From assembly GCF_016654115.1 (NCBI RefSeq), contig NZ_JAEQAZ010000057.1:1-42970 (forward strand): a stretch of 42,970 nt of DNA, given 5' to 3'. Shown here piece by piece: positions 7,715 through 15,138 of this stretch. Numbering within the stretch: the stretch's first letter is position 1; each line of letters begins with the position of its first letter. The position numbers were made by a program, and so were the translations under genes. Under the pieces are notes generated by a model that had not been told where the DNA came from, ran no database searches, and worked only from the letters and a program-made list of their open reading frames with translations. Source of the stretch: Streptomyces sp. MBT53. GTDB lineage: Bacteria > Actinomycetota > Actinomycetes > Streptomycetales > Streptomycetaceae.

Positions 7715-9040
7715 TCAGTTCTGGTAGCTGCGCAGACCGGGGACGGTCAGCGTGCCGCCGAACTGGCCGGCCTGGACCACCTTCACGTTGGTGAAGTAGA
7801 TCAGCGGGATGTTCAGCGGCGGCGGGTTGTCCGGGTCGAACGTGATCGGGATCAGTCCGAACAGGTTGCCCGAGATGGACTCCGTGTACATCACGGTGTC
7901 GCCGTCGCGGATCGTGGAGGTCGAGCCGGAGGCCGCCTGCACGTGGTACGTCTTGCCGGACTGCTTGTCGTCCACCGTCTGGTGCAGGTCGCCGATGTCG
8001 GTGCCACCGGAGATGACGTACTTCAGGACCTTCTTGACCTTGCCGCTGGCGGTCTTCACCTCGACGATGCCCTTGTAGTCGGCGCCCTTGAGCAGCAGCG
8101 AACTCGCGTTCAGGTACCAGGGGTCGTCGGGCAGCAGCACCTTGTTGTCGACGCCGCTGAGGTCGTCGGTGGCGACCGGGCAGTCCGAGGTGTCGGTGCT
8201 CGCGCTCGCGGACGGGCTCGCCGTGTCCGAAGCGGTGGCGGTGGACGTGGCCGTGTCCTCGGCCGCCTTCGTCGCCGTGTCGGTCGTGTCCTTCACGGTG
8301 TCGTCGACCGTGTCGGTGACCTTCTTCGTCGTCTCCTTGACGGTGTCGGACGCGCTGGAGGAGTCGTCCGTGGACGTGTCCTTCGTGGCGCTCGCCGAGG
8401 CCGACGCGGTCGGCGTCGGCGTGGCGGTCGCCGTGGCGTCCGAACTCGACGAACCGCCGGTGAGGATGCCGGTGATCGCGTCGCCGATGGTGTCCAGCAG
8501 GCTTTCGCTGCTCGCGGTCGCCGAGGGCGTCGCGGTGGCGGTGGAGCCGGACGAGGTGGTGCCGGACTCGGTCGACTTGCTCGCCGAGGCCGAAGCGGTC
8601 GGTGTGGGCGTGGACTTGTCGTCGGAACCCGAATCCGACGAGGACGTCGTGCCCGAGTCCTTCGTGGCGGAGTCCGTCGCCGTGGCCGACGGTGTCGTCT
8701 CGTCCTTGGTCGAGTCCGAGGACTCGCTCGCGGACGCGGACGGCGTGGCCGAGGCGCTCTCCGTCGACTTCGCGAGAGCCGCGACACAGTCCTTGTACTC
8801 GTCGGCCGTCAGACTCTTCGACGACGGCGAGGTCGTCGAACCGTTGTCGGCGAGAGCGAGCGAGGACGTGAAACCCAGCCCCACGATCACGGCGGTCGGC
8901 ATCGCCACCGTGGCTATCGCCTTGCCGGCGGGCATGTGGAGCCTGGTGAGCAACGGCTTCTTGGGCGCCGCGTGCCGCGGCCCGGTTCTCACACGGGACG
9001 CGTCCACGTCAGTCCCGTGGGTCACCTCGTCAGCCGGCAC
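7715..9040 (-). CDS. Secreted Ser/Thr/Ala-rich protein with a conserved C-terminal beta domain
   Basis: A 441-residue protein. A basic N-terminus (KKPLLTRLHMPAGK) leads into a hydrophobic segment, ATVAMPTAVIVGLGFTSSLA, with a likely signal-peptidase site after ALA. Residues about 65-300 are low complexity, made of Ser, Thr, Ala and Asp with repeated SASAS, TATPT and DTV-type runs, and probably form a wall-spanning or glycosylated stalk. The last 140 residues, from LPDDPWYLNASSLLLKG to TVPGLRSYQN, look like a compact beta-strand domain. GTG 9040 overlaps the DUF6114 gene by 11 nt, so translation is coupled. I recall relatives misleadingly named HypF in Streptomyces; nothing here supports hydrogenase maturation. 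Function is unknown; a surface role is inferred. Confidence 0.82.
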   Translation of the reverse strand: MPADEVTHGTDVDASRVRTGPRHAAPKKPLLTRLHMPAGKAIATVAMPTAVIVGLGFTSSLALADNGSTTSPSSKSLTADEYKDCVAALAKSTESASATPSASASESSDSTKDETTPSATATDSATKDSGTTSSSDSGSDDKSTPTPTASASASKSTESGTTSSGSTATATPSATASSESLLDTIGDAITGILTGGSSSSDATATATPTPTASASASATKDTSTDDSSSASDTVKETTKKVTDTVDDTVKDTTDTATKAAEDTATSTATASDTASPSASASTDTSDCPVATDDLSGVDNKVLLPDDPWYLNASSLLLKGADYKGIVEVKTASGKVKKVLKYVISGGTDIGDLHQTVDDKQSGKTYHVQAASGSTSTIRDGDTVMYTESISGNLFGLIPITFDPDNPPPLNIPLIYFTNVKVVQAGQFGGTLTVPGLRSYQN

Positions 9041-9644
9041 TGTGCCTCCCGTTCGCCCCGTTGTTCACCGGGCTCGTTCCTGACAGATCCTTGGGCTCGT
9101 CCGCGTCGTCGGCGGACTCGTGCGGCACAGACTCGTGAGGCGCGGCTTCGTAGTACGACGCGGACTCGTGCGGTGCGGCCTCGTGCGGTGCGGCTGCGGG
9201 TGCGCCGCCTTCTCCCTGTGTGTCCTCCACTGCCGCCTGCGGCTGCGGCGGTGCGCCCGGCGCCCACGACACGGCCAGCGCTCCGCCGACCATGGCGAAG
9301 AGGAAGCCGATGAGGAAGCCGCCGAGGTTGGACACGGGGATGGACACCAGCGCCAGCAGAATCGCCGCGACACCCGCGAAGGTGCGCACGTGCTTCTGGA
9401 ACCAGAGACTGAAGCCCAGGACGACGAGCAGCACGCCGATGATCAGGGACCCGGCGCCCGCGGTGGTGGCCATCGCCAGCGTCAGATGCCCGATCTGGAG
9501 ATGCGCGTACGGGAAGTAGGCGATCGGGAGTCCGCCGAGCATGACGTACAGACCGGCCCAGAACGGCCTTGTGCCACGCCAGGCGCGGAACTGCAGCCTC
9601 CGGCGGGTGAACTGACCGGGTGCGGCAGGAGTCTCGGCGCTCAT
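9030..9644 (-). CDS. DUF6114 family membrane protein
   Basis: A 204-residue integral membrane protein. Hydrophobic segments lie at about residues 25-45 (FWAGLYVMLGGLPIAYFP), 55-85 (LAMATTAGAGSLIIGVLLVVLGFSLWF), 90-107 (TFAGVAAILLALVSIPV) and 110-130 (GGFLIGFLFAMVGGALAVSW). A His-, Glu- and Ala-rich tail with repeated APHES segments follows and is probably cytoplasmic. The family is found next to DUF6230 proteins in actinomycetes, and DUF6230 lies directly upstream here. GGGAG 9 nt before ATG 9644 supports the start. It might act as a membrane partner for the two secreted proteins; that is inference from context only. Confidence 0.85.
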   Translation of the reverse strand: MSAETPAAPGQFTRRRLQFRAWRGTRPFWAGLYVMLGGLPIAYFPYAHLQIGHLTLAMATTAGAGSLIIGVLLVVLGFSLWFQKHVRTFAGVAAILLALVSIPVSNLGGFLIGFLFAMVGGALAVSWAPGAPPQPQAAVEDTQGEGGAPAAAPHEAAPHESASYYEAAPHESVPHESADDADEPKDLSGTSPVNNGANGRHSAG

Positions 9645-9720
9645 GGAAAACAGCTCCCTGGTACGGCGTTGCTGTGGTGGAGAGTTGCACCTCGTGTGAA
9701 GGTGCGGGTGGAAGGTGGAC

Positions 9721-9749
9721 GGGCGGGGGCGCCACCGGCTCCCCCGCCC
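9721..9749. terminator. GC hairpin between the DUF6230 and DUF6114 genes
   Basis: GGGCGGGGG (9721-9729) pairs with CCCCCGCCC (9741-9749) around an 11-nt loop. It starts 13 nt after the DUF6230 stop on the minus strand. It may be a partial terminator that makes the first gene of the cluster more abundant than the next two. Confidence 0.7.
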
Positions 9750-9761
9750 GCCGTCAAGTGC

Positions 9762-10397
9762 CTAGTAGCACTCGTGGGTGCCGGTCGAGACCGACATCTT
9801 CAGCCCGCTGAGCTTGAAGGTTCCGGCAGTGGTGGCCCACGCCGTCTGCTTCACGTCGGTCAGCGTGGCCGACTCGGCCTGCTGCGCGAATCCGTACGGG
9901 TTGGCAGCCTCGCTGCCGCCCTTCATGCCCGGACCCTTGGTCGCGCTTCCGGCGGCCACACCGATGTCGATGTTGTGGAACACCGCGTCGGCGGCGAGGT
10001 CCTGGACGTCGATGTACAGGTTCTCGGCCTGGACGGGCGTACCGCTGCCGCCCGCCTTCAGCATGAGGCTGACCGATCCGAAGATCGGGATGTTCGGGGT
10101 GACCACCGACTGGCACATGTTGGTGATCGAAGCGGACTTGAACGCCGAGACGGCGACGGGGTGAGCCGTCTTGCTGCCGTCCAGGTTGTAGCCCGAGTCC
10201 AGGGCTCCGTACTGCGTGAAGCCCGTGCCGTCGAGCTGGTCGGCCGTCACCTTGAACGACTGGCCGGAAACTGCGAACGACGCGGCAAGAGCGCCCTGCG
10301 CGAGGGCGACACCTATACACGCCGTAGCGGCGACGCTGGGCACCATGACCACAGCGAAGCGCTTCCATCTCGTCCCGCCACGCACCTGGGACTCCAT
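9762..10397 (-). CDS. DUF6230 family secreted protein
   Basis: A 211-residue exported protein. The signal peptide runs RWKRFAVVMVPSVAATACIGVALAQGALAASFA, with a basic start, a hydrophobic core and an AxA-type cleavage site near residue 39. The mature part (FKVTADQLDGTGFTQYG onward) is rich in predicted beta strands and ends GTHECY; two Cys in the mature part could form a disulfide. GGAGG 5 nt before ATG 10397 makes this the start; an ATG 24 nt further upstream is weaker. It heads the surface cassette with DUF6114 and the Ser/Thr-rich protein. Relatives are sometimes labelled cholesterol esterase, but no lipase motif is visible. Function is unknown. Confidence 0.88.
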   Translation of the reverse strand: MESQVRGGTRWKRFAVVMVPSVAATACIGVALAQGALAASFAVSGQSFKVTADQLDGTGFTQYGALDSGYNLDGSKTAHPVAVSAFKSASITNMCQSVVTPNIPIFGSVSLMLKAGGSGTPVQAENLYIDVQDLAADAVFHNIDIGVAAGSATKGPGMKGGSEAANPYGFAQQAESATLTDVKQTAWATTAGTFKLSGLKMSVSTGTHECY

Positions 10398-10774
10398 ATT
10401 TCCTCCTTCTCGGACGTACATCTCCTGGCCCTGACTGCCCCCAGATGGCGGCTCAGCCGGGCAGGGATGGGAGAAGTGCTACGTCCTCGGGAAGGGGAGC
10501 GCCTGTACCCGGAGGCGCGAACCCGCGCACCGATCACCGGCGATCACCCCCGAGCGACAACCACTGGTCGCGCCTGACGCACATCACGCACAACCTTGCT
10601 GGACAGGCTCCGCCTCGCGGCGAAGACCCCCCTGCCCAAGAGCCGACTCCATTGTTTCCGGCTCTACTCGGTGGGGACCCAGGAGACCCCGTCGACCCGA
10701 CCGGCTGTCGGGGTACGGAAACGGACCGAGCGTCGCCGATCGTGGTGCATTCTCGCCGCCCGCACAAGGGGCTT

Positions 10775-10792
10775 CGTTACTGGGTAGTAACG
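10775..10792. promoter_or_regulatory. Inverted repeat, possible operator of the surface cassette
   Basis: CGTTACTGGGTAGTAACG has two perfect 7-bp arms separated by 4 nt. AT-rich palindromes of this size are typical of TetR-type binding sites. It lies 378 nt before the DUF6230 start and is the best operator candidate for that transcript. Confidence 0.5.
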
Positions 10793-10921
10793 ACCGGATA
10801 ACCGAACAACGACCCGCCGGTATCGGCTGACGACGCTGGGTGTCATCGTGGGCCAGGACAAAACCGTTGATCTTCGGACGGAATCCGACAGAACAACGGC
10901 TCCGGCTTACTCCAAGTAACA

Positions 10922-10959
10922 GCGACCGCGATTACCAAGATTTGGTAAAGCGCGGTCGC
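10922..10959. terminator. Long two-part hairpin after the thioredoxin-domain gene
   Basis: The outer arms GCGACCGCG / CGCGGTCGC and the inner arms TTACCAA / TTGGTAA are complementary, with a GAT loop and a small 1x2 internal loop. It lies 85 nt beyond the minus-strand stop at 11045 and is probably its terminator. The inner 17 bp could also be an operator. Confidence 0.65.
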
Positions 10960-11044
10960 AGTGACACTCCGTCGGCAAATATTTCACACCGGCAACACCG
11001 TTCCCGAGGTTTACCGACTGGTCAGAACCGGCCTCGCGCCCCGC

Positions 11045-12022
11045 TCAGAACAGCGCCCGAGCCAGCGCCCGCCGGGCCGCCGTCACCCTCGGGTCGTCGG
11101 CCCCGACGACCTCGAACAGCTCCAGCAGCCGCAGCCGTACGGTGTCCCGGTCGTCACCCACCGTGCGGCGCACGGTGTCGATCAACCGGCCGAAGGCGTC
11201 CTCGACATGACCGCCCACCAGATCCAGGTCGGCGGCGGCGATCTGCGCCGGCACGTCACCCGGCTTCTCGGCGGCCTCGGTCCGCACCTGCTGCGGGTCG
11301 AGCGTCGACACCCGCTGCAGCAACTCGGCCTGCGCGAGCCCGAGCTTGGCCTCCGAGTTGGCCGGGTCGTCGCTCAGCACGTTCCTGTAGGCCTGTACGG
11401 CCCCACCGAAGTCCCCCGCGTCCAGGGCCCGTACGGCGGCTTCCAGCAGCCCGTCGTAGGGTCCCGCCGGCACCTCGGAGACGGCCTCGGGGCGGTCGCC
11501 CGGCACGGCGTCCGGGTCGACGGTCAGCCCGGTGAGACCGAAGCGCTGCTCGGCGACCTGGATCAACTGGTCGAGGGTCTGGCGGATCTGCGGCTCGGTG
11601 GCGGCCCCCTGGAAGAGCGGCAGCGCCTGCCCGGCGACCACCGCGAAGACGGCCGGGATGCCCTGCACCCCGAACTGCTGCATCAGCATCTGATTGGCGT
11701 CGACGTCGATCCTGGCGAGGACGAAGCGTCCGTCGTAGTCGAGGGCGAGCCGCTCCAGGATCGGGCTCAGCTGCTTGCACGGCTCGCACCACTCGGCCCA
11801 GAAGTCGATGACGACCGGGACCTCGGTGGACCGCTGCAGGACCTCGCTCTCGAAGCCCGCCTCATCTACGTCGATCACAAGGTCGGCCGGCGAGACGGCT
11901 CCGCCACCGCCCTGCCTGGCGGATTCGGCGCGCGCCTGCTCCGCCTTGGCCTTGGCCTCCTGGGCCGCCTTCACCGCGGCGAGGTCGACGACTCCGCTCA
12001 TGGACATGTTCCGTGGCTGCAT
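11045..12022 (-). CDS. Thioredoxin-domain protein with TPR-like tail (YbbN/CnoX-like)
   Basis: A 325-residue cytoplasmic protein. Residues 1-45 are a charged, Ala/Lys/Glu-rich extension. The thioredoxin fold follows (about 50-160) with VIDFWAEWCEPCKQLSP, so both active-site cysteines (C79 and C82) are present, and a cis-Pro segment FGVQGIPAVFAV. The C-terminal half is helical and TPR-like (AVRALDAGDFGGAVQAYRNVL, ANSEAKLGLAQAELL). This is the layout of YbbN/CnoX-type proteins, which guard partly folded clients against oxidation; unlike E. coli YbbN, this one keeps the CxxC pair. GGAGG 8 nt before ATG 12022 supports the start. It is a single gene, divergent from TetR. Confidence 0.88.
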   Translation of the reverse strand: MQPRNMSMSGVVDLAAVKAAQEAKAKAEQARAESARQGGGGAVSPADLVIDVDEAGFESEVLQRSTEVPVVIDFWAEWCEPCKQLSPILERLALDYDGRFVLARIDVDANQMLMQQFGVQGIPAVFAVVAGQALPLFQGAATEPQIRQTLDQLIQVAEQRFGLTGLTVDPDAVPGDRPEAVSEVPAGPYDGLLEAAVRALDAGDFGGAVQAYRNVLSDDPANSEAKLGLAQAELLQRVSTLDPQQVRTEAAEKPGDVPAQIAAADLDLVGGHVEDAFGRLIDTVRRTVGDDRDTVRLRLLELFEVVGADDPRVTAARRALARALF

Positions 12023-12078
12023 GCGTCTATCCTCCCCCGTCCGCCCGTGTGAATGAAAAGCGTTGTGAAAGCCGGTCC

Positions 12079-12120
12079 GGTCAGTGCTGTTCGGTCGGTG
12101 TTGTTCGGCAGGTGCTGTCC
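12079..12120. repeat. Three 14-nt tandem repeats upstream of the thioredoxin gene
   Basis: Units GGTCAGTGCTGTTC, GGTCGGTGTTGTTC and GGCAGGTGCTGTCC follow one another without gaps. They lie 57-98 nt before the thioredoxin start, in its leader or promoter. Confidence 0.7.
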
Positions 12121-12151
12121 GCGTCGGGTCCCCACCCCACGCCCATGGTTT

Positions 12152-12168
12152 CGCTACGGGTCGTAGCG
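12152..12168. promoter_or_regulatory. Inverted repeat, candidate TetR operator
   Basis: CGCTACG and CGTAGCG are perfect 7-bp arms around GGT. The site lies between the divergent thioredoxin and tetR genes, about 70 nt upstream of the tetR -10, and could be the autoregulatory site of the adjacent TetR protein. Confidence 0.55.
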
Positions 12169-12239
12169 TAATCGTGCCGGGTGCCTCGCGGAAAGGGATA
12201 CCCCGTGATCTCCCTCACTGCACCACAGGAACCGCCGGT

Positions 12240-12245
12240 TATGGT
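12240..12245 (+). promoter_or_regulatory. -10 element of a leaderless tetR promoter
   Basis: TATGGT lies exactly 6 nt before ATG 12252, with no usable ribosome-binding site between them. This supports both a leaderless transcript and the choice of start codon. Confidence 0.6.
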
Positions 12246-12251
12246 CAAGGG

Positions 12252-12893
12252 ATGCAGAGCCGCACTCCCGTCCCACGCGCCGCGGGCCGCCCCCGCAGCA
12301 CCACCGCGGACACCGCGATCCTCGCGGCCACCCGGGAGGCCCTGGTCGAACTCGGCTGGTCCAAGCTCACGTTGGGAGACGTGGCGACCCGCGCCGGGGT
12401 TGCGAAAACGACCCTCTACCGCCGCTGGGCGGGCAAGAACGAACTCGTCGTCGACGCCGTCGCCGAACTCTTCGACGAACTGGAACTCCCCGACCGCGGC
12501 ACCCTGGCCGCCGACATCGAGGGCGTCGTCCTCCAGTTCGCGGCGATCCTGGCCCGCCCGGAGGCCAAGAGCGGACTGATGGCGGTGGTCGCCGAGTCCG
12601 TCCGCGACGACGCCCTGCGCGAACGCATCCGCGAATCGATCGTCGACCGGCAGAAGTGCCTGGTCGTGGAGGGCCGGGCCCGCGCCCAGGCCCGCGGCGA
12701 ACTGCCCCCCGAATCAGACCCCTTGGAAGCCGCCCGCACCGCCGACCTGATCTTCGACGTGGTCGCCGGCGCGGTCGTCCACCGCACCCTGGTCAGCGCG
12801 GAACCCGCCGACGAGGACTGGGTCCGCAGCTTCACCCAGGTCCTGCTGCTGGGCCTCACCTCACTGAGCGGGGCTCAACCGCCTTCACGCTAG
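12252..12893 (+). CDS. TetR family transcriptional regulator
   Basis: A 213-residue regulator. After a flexible start with AGRPRSTTADTAILAAT, the helix-turn-helix reads LTLGDVATRAGVAKTTLYRRWAGKNELV (about residues 40-67), the standard TetR pattern. The remaining 140 residues form the helical ligand-binding and dimer domain (VVLQFAAILARPEAKSG, TADLIFDVVAGAVVHRTLV). The ligand is unknown. It lies between the divergent thioredoxin gene and the convergent icmA, so icmA is a possible target as well as itself. The start is fixed by TATGGT 6 nt upstream; a longer frame back to 12084 has no support. Confidence 0.88.
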   Translation: MQSRTPVPRAAGRPRSTTADTAILAATREALVELGWSKLTLGDVATRAGVAKTTLYRRWAGKNELVVDAVAELFDELELPDRGTLAADIEGVVLQFAAILARPEAKSGLMAVVAESVRDDALRERIRESIVDRQKCLVVEGRARAQARGELPPESDPLEAARTADLIFDVVAGAVVHRTLVSAEPADEDWVRSFTQVLLLGLTSLSGAQPPSR

Positions 12894-12977
12894 CGCCGGT
12901 CCGGCAGCACGGCAGCTCAGGTGCCGCACGTGGGCAGTGGCTGTCGCCGCGGGCGATGCGACGGGGGCGGTCCCCGC

Positions 12978-13136
12978 GCGAGGCCGCCCGAGCACGGAGA
13001 AGCCGACGAGCGACGGCAACGCCACCCCGGTCCGGCAGATCAGACCGCAGGAAAGCAGCAGCTGACGCCCCGCGCGACGCGAGGGACCCCGCGAGGCCGC
13101 CCGAGCGCGGAGAAGCCGACGGGTGACGGCAACGCC
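12978..13136. repeat. 46-nt direct repeat, two copies 113 nt apart
   Basis: Copies at 12978-13023 and 13091-13136 both read GCGAGGCCGCCCGAG, then GCACGG or GCGCGG, AGAAGCCGACG, and end GACGGCAACGCC, with about three mismatches. The similarity continues weakly upstream of both copies, suggesting an old tandem duplication. Confidence 0.8.
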
Positions 13137-13150
13137 GCGCCGGGTCCCCC

Positions 13151-13176
13151 GCGCCCTCAAGGCAGTTGAGGAGCGC
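13151..13176. terminator. Stem-loop after icmA
   Basis: GCGCCCTCAA (13151-13160) pairs with TTGAGGAGCGC (13166-13176) around GGCAG, with one bulged A. It lies about 50 nt past the icmA stop on the minus strand and is a plausible terminator. Confidence 0.6.
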
Positions 13177-13226
13177 GGCCGACGACCCGCCGCTGCGGCA
13201 GGATCCGCAGGACGGGCCCTGGCGCC

Positions 13227-14927
13227 CTAGAAGCCGGCGGGCTCGGTGTAGACGCCCCACTCCTCCCGCAGCACCCCGCAGATCTCGCCCAGCGTCGCCT
13301 CGGCCCGCGCCGCGGCCAGCATCGGTCCGATCATGTTCGACCCGTCCCGCGCGGCGGCGAGCATCGCCTCCAGGGCCGCCCCTACGGCCGCCTCGTCCCG
13401 CGCGCCCTTCCGCGAGCCCAACTCCCGGATCTGCTCCCGCTCCACCTCGTGGCTGACCCGCAGGATCTCCAGGTCACCGGTGACCGATCCGTGGTGCACA
13501 TTGACGCCCACGACCCGCTTGTCGCCCTTCTCCACGGACCGCTGGTACTGGAAGGCGGCCTCGGCGATCTCACCGGTGAACCAGCCGTCCTCGATACCGC
13601 GCAGGATGCCCGAGGTGATCGGCCCGATCGGGTGCCGCCCGTCCGGGTGGGCGCGCAGCCCGCGCTCCCTGATCTGCTCGAAGATCTTCTCGGCGTCCGC
13701 CTCGATCCGGTCGGTGAGCTGCTCGACGTACCACGAACCGCCCAGCGGATCCGCCACGTTGGCGACCCCGGTCTCCTCCATCAGCACCTGCTGCGTGCGC
13801 AGCGCGATCTCCGCGGCCTGCTCGCTGGGCAGCGCGAGGGTCTCGTCCAGGGCGTTGGTGTGCAGCGAGTTGGTCCCGCCGAGCACCGCCGCGAGCGCCT
13901 CAACTGCCGTACGGACGACGTTGTTGTACGGCTGCTGCGCGGTCAGCGAGACACCGGCGGTCTGGGTGTGGAAGCGCAGCCACTGCGCCTTGTCGGACCG
14001 CGCGCCGTAGACGTCCCGCATCCAGCGGGCCCAAATCCTGCGCGCGGCACGGAACTTGGCGATCTCCTCGAAGAAGTCGACGTGCGCGTCGAAGAAGAAG
14101 GACAGGCCGGGCGCGAACACGTCCACGTCGAGGCCCCGGGACAGGCCGAGTTCGACGTACCCGAAGCCGTCGGCGAGGGTGTACGCCAGCTCCTGCGCGG
14201 CCGTGGAGCCCGCCTCGCGGATGTGGTAGCCGGAGACGGACAGCGGCTTGTAGGCGGGGATGCCGGTCGCGCAGTACTCCATGAGGTCGCCGATGAGGCG
14301 CAGGTGCGGCTCGGGCTGGAAGAGCCACTCCTTCTGGGCGATGTACTCCTTGAAGATGTCCGTCTGGAGCGTGCCGTTGAGGACGGCGGGGTCGATGCCC
14401 TGGCGCTCGGCGGCGACCAGGTACATGCAGAAGACGGGGACGGCGGGCCCGCTGATGGTCATCGAGGTCGTCACGTCGCCCAGCGGGATGTCCTTGAACA
14501 GGACCTCCATGTCGGCGGCGGAGTCGATGGCGACCCCGCAGTGCCCGACCTCGCCCAGCGAGCGCGGGTCGTCGGAGTCGCGGCCCATGAGGGTCGGCAT
14601 GTCGAAGGCGACGGAGAGCCCGCCGCCGCCGTTGGCAAGGATCTTCTTGTAGCGCTCGTTGGTCTGCTCGGCGTTCCCGAACCCGGCGAACTGCCGGATC
14701 GTCCAGGTCCGCCCCCGGTAGCCCGTGGCGTGCAGCCCGCGCGTGTAGGGGTACTCACCGGGCCACCCGATCCGCTCGAAGCCGTCGTACGTGTCCCCGG
14801 GGCGTGGACCGTACACCGGCTCGACGGGGTCCCCGGAGAGCGTGGTGAAGTCGGCCTCACGCTTACGTGCGGCGTCGAACCGGGCCTGCCAGCGTCGGCG
14901 GCCCTCTGCGATGGCGTCAGCGTCCAT
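13227..14927 (-). CDS. icmA: Isobutyryl-CoA mutase large subunit
   Basis: A 566-residue substrate-binding subunit of a coenzyme B12-dependent acyl-CoA mutase, of exactly the known IcmA length. Two residues separate this enzyme from methylmalonyl-CoA mutase: Phe80 in RQFAGFG (Tyr in MCM) and Gln198 in EYIAQKEW (Arg in MCM). Both are the isobutyryl-CoA mutase form, so it should interconvert isobutyryl-CoA and n-butyryl-CoA. The TIM-barrel segments GGGGLSVAFDMPTLMG, TISGPAVPVFCMYL, GTNSLHTNALDE and ADPLGGSWYVE are intact. The B12-binding small subunit (IcmB) is not in this window. ATG 14927 has no ribosome-binding site but has TAAATT 6 nt upstream, so the mRNA is probably leaderless. MeaB (31.1 kb) is a likely partner. 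Confidence 0.94.
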   Translation of the reverse strand: MDADAIAEGRRRWQARFDAARKREADFTTLSGDPVEPVYGPRPGDTYDGFERIGWPGEYPYTRGLHATGYRGRTWTIRQFAGFGNAEQTNERYKKILANGGGGLSVAFDMPTLMGRDSDDPRSLGEVGHCGVAIDSAADMEVLFKDIPLGDVTTSMTISGPAVPVFCMYLVAAERQGIDPAVLNGTLQTDIFKEYIAQKEWLFQPEPHLRLIGDLMEYCATGIPAYKPLSVSGYHIREAGSTAAQELAYTLADGFGYVELGLSRGLDVDVFAPGLSFFFDAHVDFFEEIAKFRAARRIWARWMRDVYGARSDKAQWLRFHTQTAGVSLTAQQPYNNVVRTAVEALAAVLGGTNSLHTNALDETLALPSEQAAEIALRTQQVLMEETGVANVADPLGGSWYVEQLTDRIEADAEKIFEQIRERGLRAHPDGRHPIGPITSGILRGIEDGWFTGEIAEAAFQYQRSVEKGDKRVVGVNVHHGSVTGDLEILRVSHEVEREQIRELGSRKGARDEAAVGAALEAMLAAARDGSNMIGPMLAAARAEATLGEICGVLREEWGVYTEPAGF

Positions 14928-14933
14928 GCTTCG

Positions 14934-14963
14934 AATTTACTAGGACGTCCTAGTAAATGTCGA
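14934..14963 (-). promoter_or_regulatory. icmA promoter filled by a 24-bp perfect palindrome
   Basis: Read on the minus strand: -35 TCGACA (14963-14958), an 18-nt spacer, -10 TAAATT (14939-14934), then 6 nt and the ATG. The bases 14935-14958 form a perfect palindrome, ATTTACTAGGAC followed by its own complement. A dimer bound there would sit between and on both promoter boxes and block RNA polymerase. The regulator is not identified. Confidence 0.8.
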
Positions 14964-15138
14964 GGATCGCCGTCGCGACGGTCCGCACACCTTCGCCCGT
15001 GGCTCCCGGCTCCGGGCTCCGGGCACCGGGCACCGGCGCGGGACCCGGACTCTGGCAGGGTTGCTTCGGCCAGGCGCGCCCTCGGCAAGGCCCACTGGCC
15101 GGACGCGGGCGTGAAGGATGAAGGGGAGGCCAGGCGCG

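Larger units (their letters stand above)
10398..11044. other. Long region between the thioredoxin gene and the surface cassette
   Basis: About 650 nt without a credible gene. It is less GC-rich than its neighbours and holds an 18-bp inverted repeat (10775-10792), a stem-loop with 7-bp arms AGAGCCG/CGGCTCT (10639-10645 and 10659-10665), and a strong hairpin (10922-10959). It should contain the promoter and a leader of up to several hundred nt for the DUF6230 gene. No known riboswitch pattern was recognised. Confidence 0.55.
12894..13226. other. Gene-free stretch between tetR and icmA with a duplicated segment
   Basis: About 330 nt with no credible coding frame. It contains a 46-nt near-identical direct repeat (12978-13023 and 13091-13136) and a stem-loop next to the end of icmA. 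Confidence 0.6.

Noticed and set aside
8088..9083. Long plus-strand open frame opposite the Ser/Thr-rich secreted protein gene
   Set aside because: The translation is a monotonous Val/Ala/Ser/Asp string that follows from the Ser/Thr/Asp-rich codons of the gene on the other strand. It has no domain or ribosome-binding site, whereas the minus-strand gene has a signal peptide, coupling to DUF6114 and a terminator.
12885..13260. Minus-strand frames after icmA
   Set aside because: They run through the duplicated 46-nt block in different frames for the two copies, have no ribosome-binding site and resemble no family.
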